Assembly: GCF_030814215.1 (NCBI RefSeq)
Contig: NZ_JAUSUT010000001.1
Span: 186,001 to 250,000 of the forward strand
Direction of reading: 5' to 3'
DNA from: Amycolatopsis thermophila
GTDB lineage: Bacteria > Actinomycetota > Actinomycetes > Mycobacteriales > Pseudonocardiaceae
Length of the DNA: 64,000 bases
Shown: piece after piece, positions 25,455 through 34,134 of the stretch
How the letters are laid out: every line of letters begins with the position of its first letter
Numbering within the stretch: position 1 is the first letter of the stretch
Made by a program: the position numbers and the translations under genes
Notes under the pieces: generated by a model
Seen by the model: only the letters and a program-made list of their open reading frames with translations
The model's database searches: none
What the model was told of the DNA's origin: nothing

Positions 25455-26443
25455 TCAGGTCCCGACCTGCACCACGTACTTGCCCCGTCCGAGCCCGCCG
25501 GCGAGAAGGTCGTGGACCGGCGCGACGGACCCGAGCGACTCGACAACGGTGATGTCGGGCCGGACGCTGCCCCTGGCGATCAGTTCGAAACCGTTGGTCA
25601 ACGCCTCGGCAGCGGCACGCGGGTTGCTCGCGGTGAGCCGGCTCATGCTGAACCCGATGATCCCCACGTTGCCCCCGATGAGGCGTCCCGCCTGCGGCAG
25701 CGGTGCCGGGGTGCCGCCGGCGGCGTTGCCGAACAGGACGACCCGTCCGCCAGGCGCCGCGAGGCTCAGGTCGAGGTCGAGCAACCCCGTTCCGGTGGGG
25801 TCGAGGATGACGTCGACGCCGCCGGGGGCGACCTTGTGAACCGCTTCGGCCAGGTCGTCGTCACGGGCGAACACGTCGTCCCAGCCCGCGGCGAGGCCGT
25901 CGGCGATCTTGCCGGCCCGGCCGACCGTGCCGATCCTGCGCCCGCTGCCGAGCGTCGCGGCCAGCTGGCTCACGACCGAGCCGAGGCCGCCGCTCGCCGA
26001 GTGCATGAGCACGGTCTCGCCGAGCCGAATGCGAGCCCGCTCGGTGAGCAGGAGCACAGCGGTCGACACGACCAGCGGTGCGGACGCCGCCGTCTCGAGC
26101 GGGATGCCGTCGGGCACGCTCACGGTGACCTCGGCATTCGCGAGGGCGACCTCCGCGAGACCGCCGCCGGGCGTGAACGCCGCCACCCGCTGGCCGACCT
26201 GCTTGTCAGTCACCCCGGCGCCGACCGCACGGACCGTGCCGGCCACCTCGCGTGGTCGAGGTGGCGACACCCGAGCCCGGCCCCGGTCAGGTGGCCATCG
26301 ACGTCGCCTACGCGGGCATCAACTTCATCGACGTCATGGCCCGCCGCGGAGATCCCGGTTACGCGTCCGCGTGGCCGTACGTCCCCGGCCTCGCTCGTCG
26401 CGCTGCCATCCGCCGCAGGTTCGGACATGAGCAAAGCTTTCAC
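25455..26443 (-). pseudogene. Quinone oxidoreductase (zinc-type ADH family) broken by internal inversion
   Basis: The minus strand encodes the first 16 codons (26443 down to 26396: MKALLMSEPAADGSAT) and the last ~264 codons (26248 down to 25455: VAGTVRAVGAGV through GKYVVQVGT, including the NADP-binding SASGGLGSVVSQLA). The missing piece (VVEVATPEPGPGQ through PYVPGL) is on the plus strand at 26249-26393. Flipping that block back and dropping two extra bases (26394-26395) gives 48 + 145 + 794 = 987 nt, exactly 328 codons plus stop and in frame throughout. The restored protein has the normal length of NADPH:quinone reductases. As it stands the gene cannot make the enzyme. Confidence 0.85.
26249..26393 (+). 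other. 145-bp inverted block inside the oxidoreductase gene
   Basis: Read on the plus strand it encodes the N-terminal strands of the same family (GQVAIDVAYAGINFIDVM and GDPGYASAWPYVPGL). At the left junction CCACCT meets CGCGTGG exactly as expected. At the right junction GGCCTCG is followed by an added CT before CGTCGCGCTG. There are no flanking inverted repeats long enough for site-specific flipping. Confidence 0.8.
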
Positions 26444-26476
26444 AACAGCTCCTGATTCACCATTCGTCGTACCTGG

Positions 26477-27331
26477 TCAGCTCTCGCCGGCGACGGTCAC
26501 CGGGCCGGGCACGGTGTCGCCGAGGATGCGGCCGACGTAACGACCGCGGTCCAGCACACCGGGATCGTCATGCGCGGGCACGACGAACCGGTACTGCCGC
26601 GCCGCCTTCGCCGCCGCCATCTCCTGCAACACCGAAGTCGTGAAGTTGTTCGTCAGCGCAGGATCGTCGATGGCCAGGTACGTCGGCTGCACTCCTGCGA
26701 CGAACCCGTCCCGCGGCTGGTTCCGGAGTGCGCCTTCCACGTCGTAGAACAGGTCGCCGCACAGATACGCCTCCCCTTCACCGGTGTCGACGACCACTCC
26801 GATGGAACCGGGGGTGTGCCCGCCGGACAGCCGGCAGGTGACGCCGGGGAACAACTCCTCACCCGCACCCGGGTGGTCCAGGTCCAGGAACCGCAGGGCA
26901 CCCGGCGTGTACAACCGGTCGATCAGGTGGTGGAGGTCGTCCTTCGCGTAGGCACGTCCCTGGATTCCGGTGCAGGCACCGCCGAGCTCGCTCCGGTTCA
27001 CCACCACCGGGACCGTCATCGGGACGCGGTGCAGGTGCCCGGCGTGGTCTCGATGCAGGTGGGTGAGGATGACGCAGGTGAGGTCGCCGGGTTCGAGCCC
27101 GTGCGCCCCGAGCTGCTCCTCGAAACCTTGCCCCGGTGCGATTTCGCCGCCTGCGCCGAGGACCGAGGGGTCCCGGTACCCGGCGTCGACGAGGATCGGC
27201 CCTGCCTCTCCCTCGAGCAGGAAACCCTGTGCGGGCACGGCGATGCGGTGTCCCGGCGCGATGCCGCGCAGGCGCATCGACTCGTCGATGACGACCGAGC
27301 CGAAGTTGAGCCGGTGGATCCGGTAGGTCAT
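26477..27331 (-). CDS. Metallo-beta-lactamase-fold hydrolase, lactonase-like
   Basis: 284 residues, ATG 27331 with GGAGG 7 nt upstream. The zinc motif is H91-x-H93-x-D95-H96 (THLHRDHAGH). Later ligands are LSGGHTPGS (His), CGDLF (Asp) and VPAHDD (His), as in the AHL-lactonase/GntR-associated MBL subgroup. The predicted reaction is hydrolysis of a lactone or similar ester in the cytoplasm. It is last in the operon cupin - MFS - DUF3870 - MBL, 1 bp after the DUF3870 stop. With an importer and a cupin in the same operon, catabolism of an imported lactone or organic acid is plausible. Confidence 0.85.
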   Translation of the reverse strand: MTYRIHRLNFGSVVIDESMRLRGIAPGHRIAVPAQGFLLEGEAGPILVDAGYRDPSVLGAGGEIAPGQGFEEQLGAHGLEPGDLTCVILTHLHRDHAGHLHRVPMTVPVVVNRSELGGACTGIQGRAYAKDDLHHLIDRLYTPGALRFLDLDHPGAGEELFPGVTCRLSGGHTPGSIGVVVDTGEGEAYLCGDLFYDVEGALRNQPRDGFVAGVQPTYLAIDDPALTNNFTTSVLQEMAAAKAARQYRFVVPAHDDPGVLDRGRYVGRILGDTVPGPVTVAGES

Positions 27332-27332
27332 C

Positions 27333-27704
27333 TCATCCCTCCGCGTGGCGCAGGTAGCGCCGGAATGCGTCGGCGACCGCCTGCCTGATCGCGCCTCCGC
27401 CCTGGCCGAGGTAGTTCTGTTCGATGGCGGTGAGCACTGGCGTGACGTCACCCCGGAGATCGAGGCCGAGCAGGAGCTCCGCGAGCCAGGACCGGACCAA
27501 GCCGGTCGCGGCCGTCGAGTCGACCTCGATCACGGTGCCGGTGCGCCGGTCGACCCGAAGGCAGACCGAGAACAGCTGGTGCACTCCGTGCGACGCGGAG
27601 GTCGCCGGCACCTTCGCATATCCGACGACGATGAGGTTGTCTGCCACTGTCATCGCCGGAGTCTGCCACGGCTGTGCCGCCGGCCGCGCCGCCGCGGCGA
27701 TCAC
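27333..27704 (-). CDS. DUF3870-family protein
   Basis: 123 residues from GTG 27704, which overlaps the MFS stop (GTGA). The conserved part begins NLIVVGYAKVP and continues with FSVCLRVDRRTGTVIEVDST and LLGLDLRGDVTPVLTAIEQNYLGQGGGAIRQAV, the pattern of DUF3870 proteins found beside catabolic operons. There is no enzyme motif. Translational coupling to an ACS-type transporter and an MBL hydrolase suggests a helper role in use of the same substrate. I know of no proven function. Confidence 0.82.
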   Translation of the reverse strand: MIAAAARPAAQPWQTPAMTVADNLIVVGYAKVPATSASHGVHQLFSVCLRVDRRTGTVIEVDSTAATGLVRSWLAELLLGLDLRGDVTPVLTAIEQNYLGQGGGAIRQAVADAFRRYLRHAEG

Positions 27705-28945
27705 GGTGAGACCTTCGCGGATTCGGGTGTCGGCGCGGTGACCGCCGGCCGGGCACGGGCCAGGCTCAGGCACACCGCACCGAGAAGCATGCCGGCCACC
27801 ATCGCGAGGAACACCGGGGTGAACGAACCGCTCACCTGGATGAGCCAGCCGATCAGCAACGGCCCGAGCAAACCGGCGAGCTGGGTGCCCATGTTGATGA
27901 ACCCGAGCCACGTGCCGACCTCGTGCGGCCGGACCACGTCCATCGGGACGGACCAGAACGGGCCCAGCCCCGAGTAGAGGAAGAACCCGGCCGCCGTCAG
28001 GAACACGCCGGAAAGGGTCGCGCCGGCCGCGAGCACCGTCAGCGCGATGAAGATCGCGGTGAGCAGATAGGTGGCCGCGACGAAGTACCGCCTCGAGTTG
28101 TTGAACCACCGCTGACACAGCCACGCGCCCGACAGCATGCCGACGGTCCCGGCCACGAACGGGAGGGTGGCGAACACCCCGGTCTTGGCCACGGTCAGCC
28201 CGCGATAGGTGAGCAGGTAGGTCGGCAACCACGTCATGAGCCCGTAGAGCACGAATCCGAAGAAGAAGAACGCCGCGAAGGTGAGCCAGATGTGCGGTAC
28301 CCACCACTGGCGCGGCTCGCGGGGACCACGGACCTCCGGCTCGGTGCGCAGGTTCCGCGTGCCCGGCCTGTCCCACATGAAGAACAGCACGAGCGGGACG
28401 CACAACACCCCGGGGATGATGGTGGCGTAGAAGACCCAGCGCCAGCCGAGGTGCGTGACGAGGGGGAAGGCGATCGACGGGGCCACGGCGGGACCGAGCG
28501 TCAACGCGGTGAGCATCAACGCCAGAGGCAGCGAACGCCGCCCGACCGGGAACCAGTTGGCGAGTGCGCGCCACAGTGGAGGCGCGTGGAACCCCTCACC
28601 CGCTCCCATGAGCAGACGCACCGCCAGCAACGCGGCGAGGCTCCCGGCGACCGCACCGGTGAGGACGCTGAACACGGTCCACCACGCGATCGCCGCCGCG
28701 ATCACGCGGCGCTGCCCGATCCGGTCGGACAACCGCCCGGCAGGAACCTGCACGATCGTGTAGCTGAGGAACAACGCGCCGGAGATCAGCCCGGCTGTGG
28801 ACGGCTTGATCCCCAGCTCGCGGGTGATGAACGGCAGTGCCGATCCGAGTGCGACGCGGTCGAAGTAGGAGACCAGCAGCGTCACCCACAGGATGCCCAG
28901 GACGATCCAGCGGTACCGCCCCGTGGAGGCCAGCTTCACCGTCAT
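27701..28945 (-). CDS. MFS transporter, anion:cation symporter-like
   Basis: 414 residues if it starts at ATG 28945 (GTG 28948 adds one). Twelve predicted helices; the N-terminal half has YFDRVALGSALPFI and the loop 2-3 motif GRLSDRIGQRRVI. Sequence type fits the ACS group that imports organic anions such as glucarate, tartrate or aromatic acids. The start overlaps the cupin stop (TGATG), and its stop overlaps the DUF3870 start, so it sits in the middle of a tightly coupled operon. Confidence 0.88.
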   Translation of the reverse strand: MTVKLASTGRYRWIVLGILWVTLLVSYFDRVALGSALPFITRELGIKPSTAGLISGALFLSYTIVQVPAGRLSDRIGQRRVIAAAIAWWTVFSVLTGAVAGSLAALLAVRLLMGAGEGFHAPPLWRALANWFPVGRRSLPLALMLTALTLGPAVAPSIAFPLVTHLGWRWVFYATIIPGVLCVPLVLFFMWDRPGTRNLRTEPEVRGPREPRQWWVPHIWLTFAAFFFFGFVLYGLMTWLPTYLLTYRGLTVAKTGVFATLPFVAGTVGMLSGAWLCQRWFNNSRRYFVAATYLLTAIFIALTVLAAGATLSGVFLTAAGFFLYSGLGPFWSVPMDVVRPHEVGTWLGFINMGTQLAGLLGPLLIGWLIQVSGSFTPVFLAMVAGMLLGAVCLSLARARPAVTAPTPESAKVSP

Positions 28946-29412
28946 CACCCGGCTTTCCGCTCGGCGACGGAAGGGTCGAACCCGGCCCCCTCGGGGAGGA
29001 ACTCGTTGACCGGCGAGCCGAGGAACTCCGGGACCTCGTCCTCATCGTGCAGACCGACCGCGAAGCTCTTGATCAGCGGGTCGTCCTGCAGGCCCGGGGT
29101 GTGGACCTCGAGCAGTGTGCATGGCGCTTCGGACTTGTTCCACGACCAGTGGACCTTGCCCGCGGGGATGCGCAGGAAATCCCCGGCCTCGAGGTGGAAC
29201 GCACGGTCTTCGACGAACACCCACAGTTCGCCGTCGCGCAGCCAGTTGAGCTGCTCGCAGTCGTGGGTGTGCGGGCGCGAGTGGTAGCCCGCCGGGCGGG
29301 TGGCGATCATGAGGGACGAGGAGTTCCCGAAGACCGCTTTCGTCGTGAACGACGTGGTGCCCATGTCGGCGGTCTCTTCCGGAACCGAATCGCCGCGAAC
29401 GTGGATCGGCAC
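28945..29412 (-). CDS. Cupin-domain protein
   Basis: 155 residues, GTG start with GGGAG upstream. The single conserved beta-barrel has motif 1 RPHTHDCEQLNWLRDGELWV with the metal-binding His pair and Glu, then motif 2 DFLRIPAGKVHWSWN with the final His. It could be a dioxygenase, isomerase or ligand-binding protein. It is first in the operon with an MFS importer, DUF3870 and an MBL hydrolase, so action on the same carbon source is likely. Substrate unknown. Confidence 0.85.
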   Translation of the reverse strand: MPIHVRGDSVPEETADMGTTSFTTKAVFGNSSSLMIATRPAGYHSRPHTHDCEQLNWLRDGELWVFVEDRAFHLEAGDFLRIPAGKVHWSWNKSEAPCTLLEVHTPGLQDDPLIKSFAVGLHDEDEVPEFLGSPVNEFLPEGAGFDPSVAERKAG

Positions 29413-29457
29413 AGCATCTCCCTTGACGCATTCGACTGGTGGCGCTTCGCGACACCT

Positions 29458-29472
29458 GTCAAGGGAGTTGAC
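29458..29472. promoter_or_regulatory. Inverted repeat GTCAA-GGGAG-TTGAC upstream of cupin operon
   Basis: 5-bp arms, 46-60 bp upstream of the cupin start. The left arm is also part of a TTGACA (minus-strand reading of 29457-29462), a consensus -35 for the operon. A regulator could act here; the adjacent TetR gene is broken. Confidence 0.4.
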
Positions 29473-29563
29473 GCGATACTCGGGGCGGCGTGGCTCGAGC
29501 TCTGCTCGTCAGTCACCGCTCCATCAGCGTCAGCTGTTGACCGGCGCAAGCGTAACCACGGGA

Positions 29564-29966
29564 GTGCCGGCAGGCAAGACGTTCAGGCTCAGGGACCGAG
29601 GCGCTGCACGCCGCGCTGGAGGTGTTCTGGCGGCAGGGCTACGAGGCCACCTCGATGCAGGACCTGGTCGACCACGTGGGCGTCAACTTGTACGCCACCT
29701 ACGGCAGCAAGCACGACCTCGGCCCGGCCCGGCCCTCGAGGCCGTCCGCGACTTCATCCGGTCCTACGTCGCCGATTCGCGTTCGGACAGCCGGGGTGGC
29801 CTAATCACCAACACCGCGACCGAACTGCTCCCGCACGACGCCAAGGCGGCCCGCCGGGCCGACATCGCGTTCGGCGAACTCGAGGCGCCACCGGCGGGCA
29901 CCCTCTCCCGCGCCCAGCAGGAGGGCGACCTCGCCGAGGGCAAGGACCCGCCCGCGCTCGCCCGGC
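29564..29966 (+). pseudogene. TetR regulator remnant, frameshifted
   Basis: Recognisable TetR pieces lie in two frames. The helix-turn-helix [19 protein letters not shown] with [14 protein letters not shown] ends near 29720. The ligand-domain piece [11 protein letters not shown], then NTATELLPHDAKAARRADIA, and AQQEGDLAEGKDPPALARR runs in another frame to 29966. The N-terminus is also out of frame with the helix-turn-helix near 29600. The C-terminal end is lost where MFS sequence begins. It was probably the regulator of one of the flanking operons before decay. Confidence 0.75.
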
Positions 29967-30567
29967 GTGTTCGCCGTGGTCACCAGCGAGTTCGTCGTCG
30001 CCGACCTGATGCCCCAGCTCCCGAAGACCGCGCTCATGACGCTGTTCGCGATCTTCCTGGCCGGCAACGTGCTGGCCGCGACCGCGAGCGGCTACAGCAC
30101 GATGATGACCGCCCGCATCGTCACCGGCGTCGCCGGGCAGGCGTTCTTCGGCACCGGCATCGCGCTGACCGCGCAGCTCACCCGCCCGGAGGTCCGCGGC
30201 CGCGCGATCGCGGTGGTCATGAACGGTCTCATGCTGGGCACCCTGCTCGGGCTGCCGCTCGCGACCGTCGTCGGCCGCGGCCACCGTGATCGGCAACCTG
30301 GTCGTCGGGCGGCTCGCCGACCGCCGCACCATCCCCGTGCTGGTCGCCGGTCTCGCACTGAACCTGGTCTTCCTCGTCGCGTTCGCGCTGCTCGCGGACC
30401 TGCCCGCGCCGGCGGTCGCGGCGATGCTCGGCATCGGGCTCACCGGCGTCACGATGAACCCGGCGATGGTGACGCGTGTGCAGCGCGCCGACAACGGCCT
30501 GGTGGGCCTGCTGCCCGAACTGGTGCGCCGTCGCGGGCACGCCCCGGTCATGCAGCCGTGCGCCTGA
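29967..30567 (+). pseudogene. MFS (DHA1-like) transporter remnant with internal deletions
   Basis: The first piece (29967-30290) reads SEFVVADLMPQ joined directly to LPKTALMTLFAIFLAGNVLA, skipping about 40 residues, and continues to MLGTLLGLPLATVVG. The second piece is in another frame (30286-30567): GNLVVGRLADRRTIPVLVAG through GIGLTGVTMNPAMVTRVQ; roughly 70 residues are missing at the join. Its 5' edge abuts the TetR remnant without a gap, indicating a deletion between two formerly separate genes. Confidence 0.75.
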
Positions 30568-31393
30568 CCTGGCCCGACAGGAAGGTCCACATCAGACCGG
30601 TCGCGCCGGCCGGCCAGGCGTGCGTGACCCCGGAGTACACGAGGGACTGCACGGCGGACCCGCCCGCGCACCCCGTCCACGTCGTGACCACCGCCGGTGA
30701 CACGCGCCGCGACGAGGACGCGGGCGGGCACGCGTCGAGCGTGCGCCAGGTCGCGGACGCGTGCTCGGCGACCTGGGCGCCGTGCCCGAGCACGCGGTCG
30801 CCGGTTCCGGCGGCGACGAGTGCGGACAGCCCCTTCGCGGCCGGGTTGGTGCACGGGGCAGGCGGCGCGGCACCGTAGGTCGCGAAGGCGGCGAACAGGC
30901 CGGGCGAGACGCACGCGAGGTGGAACGCGAGCCGGCCGCCGTTGCTGTAGCCGACGAGGTACACGCGGCGTGGGTCGGACGTGAACGCGTGGGCCGCGTC
31001 GGCGACGACCGCCGCGATGAACGAGGTGTCGTCGACCCGCTGCCGTGCCGCGATGCCGCAGCACCCGCTGCCCGCGTTCCACGATTGTCCGATTCCGGCC
31101 GGATACACGATATCGGCCAGTCCCTGTTCCGCATAACCCAGGAAACCGGTCTGCACCGCACCATTCCGGACATCGACACCACGGCCGTGCAGAACCACCA
31201 GCAACGGCAGTCCGGAATGAGCCTTTTCCGGCCGGACCGCCAGATAGGTCCGGCTGAGGTGACCGGCCGGCAGCGTGCGCGTCTCGATCGAGATGCCCTG
31301 CCCCGCCAGGGAATCCGCCTTCACCGGCGCGGCGCACCCGGCCAGCGCGACGCACAGCAGGAACACCGGGATCCCTCGTCGCCACCGCGCCAT
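30548..31393 (-). CDS. Lipoprotein alpha/beta-hydrolase, PHB-depolymerase/LpqC-like esterase
   Basis: 281 residues from ATG 31393, with AGGA upstream. The signal peptide ends in lipobox LAGC with Cys20, so the protein is probably membrane-anchored outside the cell. The hydrolase fold shows LLVVLHGRG, nucleophile Ser150 in GYSNGG, and a late His in GVTHAWP. The LpqC/depolymerase group cleaves short polyester or feruloyl-type esters. CysCys at 111-112 and other Cys may form disulfides. It is convergent with the MFS remnant, whose last bases overlap its 3' end by 20 bp. Confidence 0.82.
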   Translation of the reverse strand: MARWRRGIPVFLLCVALAGCAAPVKADSLAGQGISIETRTLPAGHLSRTYLAVRPEKAHSGLPLLVVLHGRGVDVRNGAVQTGFLGYAEQGLADIVYPAGIGQSWNAGSGCCGIAARQRVDDTSFIAAVVADAAHAFTSDPRRVYLVGYSNGGRLAFHLACVSPGLFAAFATYGAAPPAPCTNPAAKGLSALVAAGTGDRVLGHGAQVAEHASATWRTLDACPPASSSRRVSPAVVTTWTGCAGGSAVQSLVYSGVTHAWPAGATGLMWTFLSGQVRRTAA

Positions 31394-31531
31394 TCGTTCA
31401 TCCTGGACGATTGCGCGTCGGGTCACGGTGAGCGCGGTGATTTCTCAGGACGTTCTTAATGACCGCCCAGCGTCCGCCCAGAAACGGGAACGAGACTCGG
31501 CCCGGTCTTCCCTTTTCGACCGCCTGGAGGA

Positions 31532-33001
31532 ATGATGGCCGTGATTTCCCGGATGCTGCCGGTCCGTGCCCGCGAGCGTCCGGACGACGTGGCGTTCCTC
31601 GACGGCGCGGACGGACGGGACCTGACCTGGCGCGCCGTCGCCGCGCACGCGCAGCGGTGGCGGGAACTGGCCCGCGACCTGCCGCCCCGCACCCGCGTCG
31701 GCCTGGTCGCGGCCGACCCGCTGGTCTTCACCGCCTCCTACCTCGGGTGCCTCGATGCCGGCCTGACCGCGGTGCCCGTCGATCCGCGGCTGCCGGAGGC
31801 CGAACTGGCGACCACCCTGGCCCGGCTGCGCACCGGCCTCGTGGCGACCGACCGGCCGGACCTCGTGCCCGCGCGCCCGACGTGGCACGTCACCCTCGCC
31901 GGGCCGCGGCCGGTGCGGGCGGCGCGCGTCCGCCCGGACGGCTACGCGCTGCGGCCCGCGGTCCTGCTGACCAGTTCCGGCACCACCGGCGCGCCGAAGG
32001 GCATCCCGCTCAGCGAGTGGCAGCTGGTGCACACCGCCCGCCGCGTGGCCAGGCACCACCGGTTCGGCCGCGGCGAGCGCGGTTACACGCCGCTCCCCCT
32101 GTTCCACGTCAACGCGCAGGTCATGGGCCTGCTGGCGACCGTCATCAGCGGCGGCTCCCTGGTGCTCGACCGGCGGTTCAGTGCCGGCGAGTACTGGGAG
32201 CGCGTCCAACGCTGGAAGCCGACCTGGCTCAACACCGTGCCCGCGATCCTCGCGTCCCTGACCCGGCAGGCCGCCCCGCCGGACGAGGTCGCCCGCCGGA
32301 TCCGGTTCGCCCGCTCGGCGTCGGCACCCTTGTCGCCGGAGATCGCGCGCCGGTTCACCGCCCGCACCGGCATCGGGGTGCTGGAGACCTACGGCATGTC
32401 CGAGGCCGCCGGGCAGATCACCGCGAACCCGCTCGCACCGGCTCGCCGGCGCACCGGCTCGGTCGGCCTGCCGGTCGGGGTCGGGCTCGTCGTCGCCGCG
32501 CCGGACGGCACGGTCCTGCCGCCGGGCGAACGCGGCGAGGTGCGGCTGCGTGGCCGCCAGGTCGTCAGCCGCTACCTCGAACTGGACGGCCTGAGCGAGC
32601 GGATCCGGCCCGCCCGGACCTCGGACGGGTGGCTGCCGACCGGTGACGTGGGCGAGCTCGACGCGGACGGTTTCCTCACGCTCGCCGGCCGCGTGGACGA
32701 CGTCATCAACCGCGGCGGGGAGAAGATCTACCCGCAGGCGGTCGAGGACGTCCTGCTCGCGCACCCGGCGGTCACCGCGGTCGCGGTCGTCGCCGCTCCC
32801 GACGAGCGGCTGGGCCAGGTGCCGGTCGCGTTCGTCACCGGCCGTCCCGGAACCGGTCTGGAGGGGGCGCTGCGGGACTGGTGCGAACACCGGCTCGCCC
32901 GGTACCAGCGTCCGGCGGTGATCGAGGTGACACCGGCGCTGCCGCTCGGCCCGACCGGGAAGGTGCTGCGGCGCGCGCTGCGGGCCGAGGCGGGGCGGTG
33001 A
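31532..33001 (+). CDS. Acyl-CoA ligase / adenylate-forming enzyme, first gene of ComA operon
   Basis: 489 residues if it starts at ATG 31532. GGAGGA directly precedes it, so ATG 31535 or GTG 31541 may be the true start. ANL-superfamily motifs in order: LLTSSGTTGAPKG (P-loop), LETYGMSEAAGQ (A5), LPTGDVGELDADGFLTLAGR (A7/A8) and PTGKVLRRAL with the catalytic Lys. It activates a carboxylate to an acyl-AMP and then a thioester. The gene overlaps the acyltransferase gene by 4 bp. In this operon it may provide an acyl-CoA for transfer onto the product of the ComA-like enzyme; that link is inferred. Confidence 0.85.
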   Translation: MMAVISRMLPVRARERPDDVAFLDGADGRDLTWRAVAAHAQRWRELARDLPPRTRVGLVAADPLVFTASYLGCLDAGLTAVPVDPRLPEAELATTLARLRTGLVATDRPDLVPARPTWHVTLAGPRPVRAARVRPDGYALRPAVLLTSSGTTGAPKGIPLSEWQLVHTARRVARHHRFGRGERGYTPLPLFHVNAQVMGLLATVISGGSLVLDRRFSAGEYWERVQRWKPTWLNTVPAILASLTRQAAPPDEVARRIRFARSASAPLSPEIARRFTARTGIGVLETYGMSEAAGQITANPLAPARRRTGSVGLPVGVGLVVAAPDGTVLPPGERGEVRLRGRQVVSRYLELDGLSERIRPARTSDGWLPTGDVGELDADGFLTLAGRVDDVINRGGEKIYPQAVEDVLLAHPAVTAVAVVAAPDERLGQVPVAFVTGRPGTGLEGALRDWCEHRLARYQRPAVIEVTPALPLGPTGKVLRRALRAEAGR

Positions 33002-34134
33002 GCCCGCGTGGCGAACACCTGCACTACGTCGACCTGGTGCGCGTCCTGACCGTCGGGCTGGTGATCGGCCTGCACGTGCTGGCGCTGGCACCGTTCGCGC
33101 CGGGGGTGCCGATCGGGGCGCTGATCATCGTCTTCCACGTCAGCCGCGAGGTGTTCTTCCTGCTGACCGCGTTCGTCCTCACCCACAGCACGGCCCGCAG
33201 ACCGCGGTGGCCGGAGTTCTGGCGGCGGCGGTACCTGTTCGTCGTCGTGCCGTATCTGCTGTGGACGGTCGTGTACTTCCTCGCCGACGGCGGCCCGTAC
33301 TCGGTCGTGTCGTTCCGGACCGAGCTGCTCACCGGGACGGCGCGCTACCACCTGTACTTCCTGCTGGTGTCGATGCAGATCTACCTGGTGTGGCCGGTGA
33401 TCCGCGCGCTGATCGCCGCGACCCGCCGCCACCACCGGGCGCTGGCGGCGTTCGCCGTGGCCTACCAGCTGGTGTTCTCGCTCGCCGGGCAGCAGCAGTG
33501 GACCATCGGTGCCCTGTCCGGCTGGCTGCGCGCGCCGGACGCGTGGCTGCCCAGCTACCTCGGCTACGTCCTGGCCGGCGCACTGGCCGGCGCGCACCGC
33601 GAAGAGCTCGTGGCGTGGACCCGGCAGCACGTGCGGGTGGTCCTCGGCGGGTGCCTCGCGGCGCTGGCGCTGGGTGCCGGTGTCTACCTGGCACAGGTGT
33701 ACCTCGGCGGGCAGCCCCCGCTGGTGGCGAGCACCGTGTTCCAGCCGGTGGTCGCGGTGGAGAGTTTCGCCGTGGCGTGGGCGTTCCTCGCACTCGGTCT
33801 GGTGTGGACGGAGCGCGGCACACCGTGGCGCGGTCTGGTCCGCGCCACCTCCGACGCCTCCTTCGGCGTCTACCTGATCCACCCGCTCGTCCTGCAGTAC
33901 GTGCTCCTCGGGGTGACCGCGGCCGGGTTCACCGCGCGGCCGGTGCCGGACGCGGTGGCGCTGCCCGCGCTGGTGCTCGTGGTCGTCCCGTTCGTCTACC
34001 TCGTGTCCGGCCTGGTCACCGCGGCGGCGCGGCGCACCCCGGCCAGCCTCGCCCTCACCGGGCGGGCCCGGCGGCGGCGCAAACCCGCGCGGGTGCCCGA
34101 GCTCGCCCTCGTCCAGTCAGGAGGAACCCCATGA
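32998..34134 (+). CDS. Membrane acyltransferase, acyltransferase-3 family
   Basis: 378 residues, GTG start within the ligase stop (GTGA). About ten predicted helices. The first holds the family His (LTVGLVIGLHVLALAPF), and a later Arg-rich loop (FWRRRYLFVVVPYLLWTVVY) fits the OafA/acyltransferase-3 pattern. A basic tail RRRRKPAR follows the last helix. Such enzymes move acyl groups onto sugars or other small polar acceptors at the membrane. Coupled upstream to an acyl-CoA ligase and downstream (ATGA) to the ComA-like enzyme. Confidence 0.83.
   Translation: MSPRGEHLHYVDLVRVLTVGLVIGLHVLALAPFAPGVPIGALIIVFHVSREVFFLLTAFVLTHSTARRPRWPEFWRRRYLFVVVPYLLWTVVYFLADGGPYSVVSFRTELLTGTARYHLYFLLVSMQIYLVWPVIRALIAATRRHHRALAAFAVAYQLVFSLAGQQQWTIGALSGWLRAPDAWLPSYLGYVLAGALAGAHREELVAWTRQHVRVVLGGCLAALALGAGVYLAQVYLGGQPPLVASTVFQPVVAVESFAVAWAFLALGLVWTERGTPWRGLVRATSDASFGVYLIHPLVLQYVLLGVTAAGFTARPVPDAVALPALVLVVVPFVYLVSGLVTAAARRTPASLALTGRARRRRKPARVPELALVQSGGTP

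Noticed and set aside
26249-26393. Phase-variable invertible promoter or site-specific inversion cassette
   Set aside because: No inverted repeats of useful length flank the block, no invertase gene is nearby, and the junction carries a 2-bp addition typical of error-prone joining.
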